From positions 3,280,828 through 3,344,827 of the forward strand of contig JASKMD010000004.1 in assembly GCA_030144725.1 (NCBI GenBank): 64,000 nucleotides of DNA, written 5' to 3'. The translations under genes and the position numbers were made by a program. The notes under the pieces were generated by a model that worked only from the letters and a program-made list of their open reading frames with translations, was not told the DNA's origin and did no database searches. Source of the DNA: Haematococcus lacustris (Eukaryota; Chlorophyta; Chlorophyceae; Chlamydomonadales; Haematococcaceae). Shown in pieces: positions 55,701-64,000 of the stretch (positions are counted from its first letter, which is position 1; the number at the start of each line of letters is the position of its first letter).

Positions 55701-58700
55701 CCCTCCTCCCTGGGCATGAGTGGCTAGAGGACCAGCCGCTCAGGGACCAGCCGTGTAAGCTCCCTGCTGGTGATACTCAGGCCCTGCATGCCCACCCGCC
55801 CGCCACTGCAGCACTACACTGCCTTGACCTGCCCTGTCATGCCCGCCGCATGTTAAGCGGCATTGCCATGAGCAGTGGTTAGGTCCAGCCACCTGCCCTG
55901 CTGGAAGCTCGGGGTGGGGTGGGGTGGGGTAGGGTAGGGTGTGGAGGAAACTGCTCTGGAGCAGGTGCGCTAGACTAGGTACTGAGCAGGGGCTGGCAGG
56001 AGCGAGGACCCGCCCTGGTGATGCTGCCCCTGTTGCCTGCATTGCTGCTACAGCTGAATGACAGCACATTGTACCACACTCTCATGGACGCCACACCGCC
56101 TGCCCCAGCTGCACAAGGCTGGAGAGCTGAGGCTGCAGCAGCCCAGAGTTGTGGCCCAGCGCGCGACACACTGCCAGAGTGTGCAAGGGACAGCCAAGGC
56201 CTGCCAGCTGGTCAGGTGTTGACGTCCACCGGGTCTGCTACGAGCCCAAGGCCAGCTGTGGACCTCCCTCACACCCTGCCTGTGCTGCCAGGAACAGGCC
56301 AGCCAGGCCAGCATGTGCCTAAGGGCCTGGCACAGGTGCCTCGAGCATCCTCTCCTGCCCGCCAGGGTGGCGCTGGGCTGCTGAGCGCCTCACACCACCT
56401 CCCAGCCCCCACCCAGCTCCCCAGCGGACCTGCCGGTCCTTCCAGAGCTCCACAGCAGGTTCTGCCCCTGGGATGGCACCAGGCAGTGCAGGTGCGGCAA
56501 CTGCCTCAGCTGTGGGGTGGGTGCCACATGCTGCCTGTGCCTGCAGCAGTGCGTGATGTTTCCACCTGTATGAGCCTGTGTCCCAGGTGACATCGTCTCC
56601 ATGATGATGATCATCATGGTGAGGGGTGTTGTGGCGACTAGGGCCCAGCTCTGCAGATGGCTGACGCAGGGTCAGCACACTCACTGGCTTGTCAACTGGG
56701 CAGGCCTGGTGCTTGGCAGCGGGAGCTTCGCAGAAGGGGAGGGTTGCTGCCTGGCACACTGATGCAGCAGCAGCCTGGATGAGTATGGGGTAGGCATGGT
56801 ATGCCACTGCTTGCGAGGTGCGTTTACATACCTGCTCACACTGTGTCTGCCTGTCTGTGTTTACAGCTGCAGAGGATATCGGACCAAGAGCTGTACTGCA
56901 GCCTTGATGGAGATGGAGCTGACCCCACAGGTGTGCCAAGCTGCTGCGTCTTCCCCTCCTTGGCCCTAATGTCCCACCACCGCTGTTCCCCCCGCTCCTG
57001 CCTACTGTCTATGCAGCGGGGTGCGCCTCCCACAGTAAAGCTGTTTGAGTTGTAGCAGAGTTCTAGTGAGGAGGGGGCAAGGGAGGTTGACCAGGGGTGC
57101 AGCTGACTGCTTCCATCACCATTGCTGTCTTGCAGTGCCTGGAACAGAGGCAAAGCAGGAGGAGGGCAGGGGGAAGGCAGGGCATGATGTGTATGCACAG
57201 CTATGTCACGCAGCATGCACAGACATGCACGAGGCAGAAGCAAGAGCTAGGGAGGTGGCTAGGAGGAGCAGGTGCCGCACATGGCAGCAGATGAGGCTCC
57301 TGCACTTCAGAGGCGCCACACAAACGGAAGGCTCAGCTTCATTCTGCAGGAGGCCAGCTGCATCTTTGAAAGGCCTCTGCTGCTGCACAGCATGAAGCAC
57401 ACAGCATTCATGCATACAGCTTTCACAGCCATGCAGCCATGAGAGGACTTCATAATCATTCCAAAAGCAGCCAGGATGGGCGCAGGTGTGGCACATGGCA
57501 ACTGTTGAAGCACTTCGTGTTGCAGTGGTCTAGCTGCATTGTGGATCAAGGTCGGGCTTGCAGGCTGTCAGCCGTGTCTGGCACATGTGCACTCTTGCAA
57601 CCGCGCAGCGATCTGGCCCAGTCCCAAAGGCTGCCTGCAATGTCCTAGTGAACCTGTCGGAGTGAGGAGGTTGAGGTCAGTCAGACCATCAGAGCTGCTG
57701 AGTGTTGTCCACAGAGCCAAGCTTGAGGGAGGAGTCTGGAGTGCACAGCCATGCCATGCCACGCACGCCCGGCCCTGTCCAGCAAGAAGAGCCCACAACC
57801 CAGCCCGCTGGCCATGGCCCAAGGCACCCTTGGGCAGGTGCACTGCCACCAGGCATGGTGCTGTTCGACCAGCCTGGGGTGGAAAACATCCAGGTCACCG
57901 TCAAGGTAAGCATGCCGTTGTGGTAGATATGCTACTTTACTGCGCTGCACGAGCTACAACACACAATCTGACTTCATAGCTGGATTTTGAGTTGTCACTT
58001 ATGGTTTTGTTTTCGTGAGAGTTGATCGCACTGTGTCACAGCATGTCACTGCATTTCACCATGTCACGCCATGTCACACCACATCATAGGGGTGCCTGTT
58101 CACCAGCTATCGACCCTGCACATTGCAGTTTCTGGCCTGGTGGCATCTTGCCTGCAGGCCAGGCTGCCAGCTTGCCTCCGAGGCTAGCTTGACCTGGTCC
58201 AAAAGGGTCGTGTCCATAGAGCCTCATGCCCTTTCAGGCTTCATGCTCATCACCAAAAATTAGGATTGTATGATGCTTGTCCATCCATGAGGTTGTGGTG
58301 AAGCTATGTGCACCATTCCTGCTGAGTTCATGCATGCATGCATGCAGCTGGTAAACTCTGTTCCAGCCCTCAGTGCCAGCTGATGGACTCTGTGGCATCA
58401 GCCCCACAGGCATTTGTGTGATGTGTGTGTGTGCGTGCACTGCAGCGCATGGTCAACCCCATAACAGGGCAGCCAGGACTGCTGGTGGTGCAGCAGGACA
58501 CCAGTGCCTCAGCCCGCATGGAAGCCCTGCTGGCTGATCTGTCTGGTAAGCTGCTGGGCTGCAGCCTGGCGGCTGCCTAGGCCAGCAATTCATGCACGCC
58601 CAGCGTGCCTGCCTGCCTGCCCGCTCCTGCCCGCTCCCGCTGCCCAATCCTGCCACCAGCATGCGCAACTGCTTGACAAGTCTCACTGTTTAAGAGCGAG

Positions 58701-60993
58701 GTCAGAAGTCCGGGATGAGCCATGCTGCCATGCCGCCTGCATGTGCGCAGAAACTCAACTGAACACAGCAGCCAACCTGTTCCCTCGTCATAGTAAGTGA
58801 AGCTGCCGCCATCACCTTCATCACCGCCACCACTATCAGCACCATCATTTTACCACCGTGACCACTATCATCACCATCACCATTTCCATCACCGTCGTCA
58901 TCATCATCACCACCGCCTTCATCACAATCATCACCATCAGTTGATGTTTGACCATCATAGGGGAGGTTGCAATAGGGCATGTGCATTGTGTGTGTAGACC
59001 ACACCTGCAATTGTAGGCCCGCACCTGGTCCAGTGTCATGATCACGCTGCAGTTGTGGAGTACTTGTCCACCAACAAGGCCGTGAACGCGCCTGAGCAGA
59101 TGGCCCAGCTGGCCCGGCAGCACAAGGACGTCACTCTGTTGTTCATGGAGTAAGGCTGCAGCATGCACCGCAGCATACACCGCAGCAGACACATCACTGC
59201 ACCCCACACTTGTCACCCACACACCCCGGGTTCTGGGTGGCGGTGGCACACCTGGCCCTGGTGGCCCCCTCAGCCTGGTAGCCCACCCGGCCTGGTGACC
59301 CCACCGACCTGGTAGCCCTAGTGGGCTGTATCCTCAGCGCTGTGCTGTCCCCAGCACGGCCCTATGCTGTGCCCTGTTTAACCCTGCACTGCCTGCCTGG
59401 CCTAGCATACATTTTTTATAGGGGAGAGCGTGGCCTAGCATACAGTGAAAAGGCCTCCCTATGAAAAGGCTCCTAAGCCATAGGCCGTGTCATACGCCCT
59501 GTGCTTAGGCCCCATTTTACTAGTGGCTGCTAGAGCCTCTAGGCTTTAGGCCGTGTGCCGTGCCTGCACTCACCCTGTGCTGTGCTTGGTGCCTGGGTGC
59601 AGCATTGTCGGTTTCACTGCCATGAGCAAGGAGGTAGCTCCTGAGGCCGTCATGGTGTTCCTCAACACCCTGTTTGCCCACTTTGATGCCCTGTGTGACA
59701 AGCACGGTGAGCCAGCACAGTGCCACCAGCAGGCGGCAGCACCTTAGCAGAGAGCCAGCACAGTGCCACCATCTCCATCAGCAGCACCAGCAGCATAGCA
59801 GGGCAATTGCTGGTGCTCACCAGGCATGGCTGGTCACTGCACATCAGTGCTAGTGCAAACCCAGTGCCAAGGGCACCATGGTTGCTAGTGTCAAGGGCAT
59901 TTCCAATGGCTCAGTAAAGGTTGTCTGCCTCGTGTATGTGTGGTGTAGGTGTGATGAAGGTGGAGACTGCCGGCGAGTGAGTGGCAGCGTGACAGCTGGG
60001 GTCCCTGGACAGCCTGCAGCATTCATGCAATCCCATACCTAACTACCTAACCGCTCGCTCCTGTGTGCCATGCAGCTGCTACATTGTGGCAGGCGGCATC
60101 CTTGATCTGTCCCGCAACACTGATAGGGAGAGGGAGCAGGTAAGGCTCCCACACCCACACGTGCACATGGCCCCTACCTGCTGTCGTGGGTGCAGGCCAG
60201 CCTGGGCACACCACTGTGCACGTGACACCTACCTGCTTGTGTTGCAGCGAGCCTGGGTCACGCCTCTGTTATGCCACACAGCACGCATCAGACATGTTTG
60301 ATGTCTAGCGTTACATATGGTGTTGTGAGCTTGCAGCTTGTGTTTGATTACGACTGGGTGCAGGCCAGCCTGGGCACACCACTATGCACGCGACGCCTAC
60401 TGTTGACCCATGTCCTATTGACTGCCACTTTTCATGGCAGGATGCACAATGTGCAGTGATCCCGTACACAGGGAATAGTTCATAGCGCAAGGGCGGCCAG
60501 TACGAGGTCGCCTTTCATTGCAAGCACTATCCCTTGCGCAGAGATTATCACTAATGCATATTGGGCTGCCTCGCTGGCTGGGGTTTGACACAACAACATG
60601 GAGCACTGTGGCCATGCAGCTGGCTCCAGGCTGGGTACAGCAACTGCTGTCCATCCCCTGGGTCCCCAATCCAGCCTGTGTCGCACACACCATGTCATGC
60701 ATTCCAATGCGCCACCAGGCGACACGATCAAATCAGTGTGCGATGTACGCGAGCACCGGACATGATCCAGCCTGTCCACAAAGCAGTGCCTCCAGCACAG
60801 TGTGCTGGCCGTGCCTGGCTGCCTGCCCTGTGCTGACCATGGCGTGCCGCTGCTGATCGCATCACGTCACAGGCGGCCCATGAGCCTGGCTTCACTGAGG
60901 TGCTGCAGCAGCACGACCCAGTGGACAGTGCTGCACGGGTCATGGCATTCGCCAAGGACATGATGGCAGCGTCCAAAACGGTGCGTGCCCTTG

Positions 60994-61029
<36 letters not shown>

Positions 61030-62781
61030 CCCTGCCTGCCTGCCTGCCTGCCTTTTTCTGGAACCCCTATGCCACCAAATGTTCTGAAACCCCTATGCCA
61101 CCAAAGGTCCTGGGCTAGGGGCACCCACCTCTGCACCACTGTCAGTAGCTCTCCCATGCCTCTTACGGCCTGGCAAGCTGGCACAGCCAGGATGGTCCCT
61201 CCCTGGCCTGGACTGCACTGACACACGGCCTTTCAGTGGTTTGAATCACTCCGATAGTTGTTTGAACCACTGCCAGTGCCACCAATGCAAGCTTGGCAGC
61301 AGGGAAGGGCCCTGACCTGGTTTGGCCTGGACTACAGGCTGCTACTGCTGCTGAGCCGTAGGTGGGGTGCCTCAACAGGCAACCTGACTCCAAGGGTCTG
61401 GCCATGGTGTGTCATGCAGGTCATGACCCCTCACAACGGACAGCCAGTGGTCATCCGCATTGGCCTCCATACTGGCAACTGCGTCTCGGGCCTGGTAAGG
61501 CACTGCCTGCAGGTCCCAGGCCTGGTGCTGCACCTGAAACACTTGCAGGCCATTCAGTGCACTGCATCTGGCCCAGCTAATGCTGCAGCTGACCTTGGTG
61601 GTGACCGCAGATTGGGCAGAAGATCCCAAAGTTTGCTGTGTTGTGAGTGACCAGCTTCCTGCCTGATACCAGAGGGCAACTCGTTGATGCCAGGTCCTTG
61701 CTGCCATGCATAACCAGACAGCCAGCCCCTCAACACCCCTGCGGGCACCATGTGCATGACAGGCAGCGCTCCATGCCCATCACCTGCCACCACACTCTGG
61801 ACAACCCACCTGCCCATGTTGCCTGCCTGCTTCCTTAATGCAGCGGCGACACCATGAACGTGGCGTCCAGGATGGTGGGTGCTTGTGTTCTAGTGCATTC
61901 ACAGCAGGGTTGTGAGGCTGCCACTGTACTGCCAACAAAGCTGTATGATGGTGATGCCTATGCCTATGCCTATGCCTATGGCTAACCGACACCCAGCAGC
62001 CAAAAGGGCGGGGCAGGGTTGGGGCAGGGTGGGGCGGGGCAGGGTGGGGCGGGGCAGGGTTGGGGCAGGGTGGGGCAGGGTGGGGCAAGGCAGTGCAGTT
62101 CTAGGGAAGGGAAGGGAAGGGAAGGGCACTGACCTGCTGCCGTACTGCCTGCAGGAGTCCACGTGCATCCCTGGCCGCATCCAGGTGTCAGCCGCCACTG
62201 CCCGCCTGCTGCCGTGCCAGCCACTGAAGCCCACTGGGGGCATCCAAGTCAAGGGCCAGGTGAGCCCGCTCAGTTGGTCAAGCAGTTATTGAAGTGTGAT
62301 GGGGGTTTGTCCTGGGGGAAGGAGGGGGTCCTCCAGGCCAGCCGGCGTGGCTTCACTGTCTGCTTCCCCCCAAGCCTTACCACCTGCTGCTGCAGCCTCC
62401 TGTCCCCCTTTTGCTACGTGCTGAGCAACAAGTCCATCTGTTAATGGCTGCAGCAGGTCCATGCTGCAGTTGCTGCCACACACATGCATGTCCAAGTCAT
62501 CGTGCTCAGCCATGCGCTATGTCCTTGCGCCACAGGGGGTAATGCAGACATACCTGCTGGAGGAGCATGCTGTGGTCGGCCCCCGAGACTCAACCGTATG
62601 GGCGGCAGCACCCTGGCGGTGCCCTTCAGCCGTGCCAGTCACACGCCCGTTGGCAGACGCAGCTGAGGACGGGCTCAGCTCCTCACTGCAGCTGCTCGGA
62701 GCTGCTGTCCAGGTTGCTGCGAGCTTCAGTGCAGGGGGCAGGGCCAAGGGCGGCTCACACAGATGCTCTCTTGACCGGTAA
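52701..62781 (+). CDS. Class III nucleotide cyclase (guanylate-type) with PAS-like region
   Basis: Makes cGMP or cAMP. The catalytic exons are in phase throughout: 58446-58545, 58751-58792, 59053-59149, 59603-59706, 59949-59976, 60076-60139, 60873-60980, 61420-61494, 61611-61642, 61844-61874, 62155-62259 and 62536 onward. Motifs: ETQLNTAANLFPRH linker helix, LLFMDIVGFTAMS with metal Asp, VMKVETAGDCYIVAGG with second Asp, VIRIGLHTGNCVSG, and FGDTMNVASRME with the transition-state Asn and Arg. Upstream, RMVNPITGQPGLLVVQQD looks like the end of a PAS domain. N-terminal exons are less sure: about 52701 to 52909, 53089 to about 53977, 54543-54752, 55327-55503, 56054-56586, a short one near 56873, and about 57711-57905. 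They are Ser/Pro-rich and unlike known domains. The 3' end is open: frame stop at 62781, but a GTAAGC donor at 62779 could extend the gene. No transmembrane segment seen. Confidence 0.85.
60985..61058. repeat. CTGC tetramer run
   Basis: About 17 copies of CCTG/CTGC in the cyclase intron just after the exon ending at 60980. Confidence 0.9.
62005..62128. repeat. GGGGC/GGGGCAGG repeats
   Basis: G-rich imperfect repeats followed by a short GAAGG run, in the cyclase intron before the exon at 62155. Confidence 0.8.
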
Positions 62782-64000
62782 GCCAGGCACCCAAACACAC
62801 CTCCTCCGCACCCAGCTTGGTTCTAAAGTAATAACTGAAACTGGGTGTTCGTGGTCGATGTCGACCTGGTCGACCCCAGCAGCATGGGGTCCACGAGCAG
62901 GCACTCTACCCATGCATGCACTGCCACATGAGCCACCCAGGCTGCCAACCATTGGCTTCAAACCCAACCCCTGTCACCCAGCTTGTGTCTGAGGTTGGAA
63001 TCAAAGCTGGGTGTGAAGGCAGTGGGTGGCAGCCTGGGGGCTTCTATGGCAGTGCAGTTCTGACCTGTCACCCTCAGCCTTCATACCCTCTAGTTGTGAC
63101 ATCAGCCTGAGCTTCAGTCCGCGCATGGAGGTTCTCACACTGGGGAGTGTTCGAGGTGTTGAAGTGGCTGGCTTCAGACCCAGCTACAGTTGCCACCCAC
63201 TGGCTTAACACCAGCCCTTCACACTTAGCTTGGGTTACAACTGAAGCTGGTTGATACTTACGCCTGCAGCTGGGTATGGAGCCAGGCACCTGAGCACACT
63301 TTAATCCCCACACCTGCATCATTGCGCAGTCTGCCCAGTACAGTCATGCACAGTCTGCCTGGTCTCAGTTGTACCTGCACAGCAGCAGCAGCAGTAGCAG
63401 CACTGGTGGCTATGGGTGTCAATAGACTGCCCATGGCACGTGACAGTCAGCTCGTGTGCTGCCCCATGGCTCAAAAACGCCCAGAGCAGTATGTGGAGGT
63501 GGAAGTGGCGGGCAGAGCAGAAAGAAATGGTGCTAACAGAGCCGCTGGCTTGCCGTCTGGCAGGCAGCAGACCTCCCCCTCACTCTGCCGTTCATGGAGT
63601 TGGAGACGGCAGGCAGGGCTTTGTATGCCCCCCAGGCCCCCCAGGCCTCCTAGCCTCAACCCACACATGCCACACATCACATGGACAAGGGACTCATGCA
63701 TGCATCATTACATACCTTCCTTCCATGGTCATTATATGATTTCAGCGGTTCTTAATGCTGGAAGACGTGTTTCAAACGCTTTGTTGTTCACAGCCTGAGT
63801 CGCTGATTTGCTGGCCAGCTGCTGACAGCTGAGGCACATCCACACCGGCTGGTAGGGATACAAAGAAGCTTACAATAGTACCACTGCGAGCTAAAACGCC
63901 ACTCAGCGGCGATATAGATGTGATGGCCTTACTTTGGATAATCATATGCAAACAATGACGGTACTGTAGCATGATGTGTTACACCTGGACTGTGTGACCT
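62782..64000. other. Downstream of the cyclase; no supported gene
   Basis: May contain the cyclase 3' UTR or further exons. Short internal similarities around 62780-63330 (phrases such as CCAGGCACC and AGCTGGGT) suggest a degenerate local repeat. No complete coding signal was found. Confidence 0.4.

Overview
This window is nuclear DNA of a GC-rich green alga. The order Chlamydomonadales is likely, perhaps a Haematococcus or Chlamydomonas relative, but the species cannot be fixed from sequence alone. The evidence is: genes cut into many short exons with GT-AG introns; introns filled with G/C-rich penta- and hexamer arrays; UGUAA-type 3'-end signals downstream of three genes; a chloroplast-type NADP-malate dehydrogenase without the N-terminal regulatory cysteines; and a class III cyclase of algal type. 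Exon limits below were read by eye from splice signals and reading-phase continuity. They are good to a few bases where stated and approximate elsewhere.

Layout. (1) 111-15076, minus: one very large gene of 24 exons, all junctions in phase, about 2389 residues. It encodes a row of SPRY-like modules, a protein-L-isoaspartate methyltransferase-like domain and a C-terminal degenerate protein kinase. (2) 15077-16175: divergent intergenic region with a decayed Fanzor fragment. (3) 16176-23900, plus: a NO66/RIOX-type JmjC oxygenase gene with a 1.1 kb hAT element (8-bp target duplication) in one intron. (4) 24550-30246, plus: an unrecognised gene whose last five exons chain perfectly. (5) 30.6-41.4 kb: a transposon nest. 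A Fanzor gene (eukaryotic TnpB-like, RNA-guided nuclease family) of about 859 codons is split in its second exon by a full-length Ty3/gypsy chromovirus-type LTR retrotransposon (34213-40384, identical LTRs, 5-bp duplication). Two further Fanzor C-terminal fragments and a LINE reverse-transcriptase scrap lie just upstream. (6) 42447-46121, minus: chloroplast NADP-malate dehydrogenase, 11 exons, 404 residues. (7) 47576-50419, minus: TMEM53/DUF829-type hydrolase-fold protein. (8) 50420-52700: intergenic, with dispersed repeats and a diverged copy of the Fanzor 3' flank. (9) 52701 to about 62781, plus: class III nucleotide cyclase with a PAS-like region.

The host genes show no common pathway; this is an ordinary chromosome segment. 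The connected system is the transposon layer. The Fanzor element, its 3' flank (candidate guide-RNA/end region, duplicated at 52.1 kb) and three C-terminal remnants show a family that was active repeatedly here. The intact gypsy element shows a much more recent wave that inactivated this Fanzor copy.
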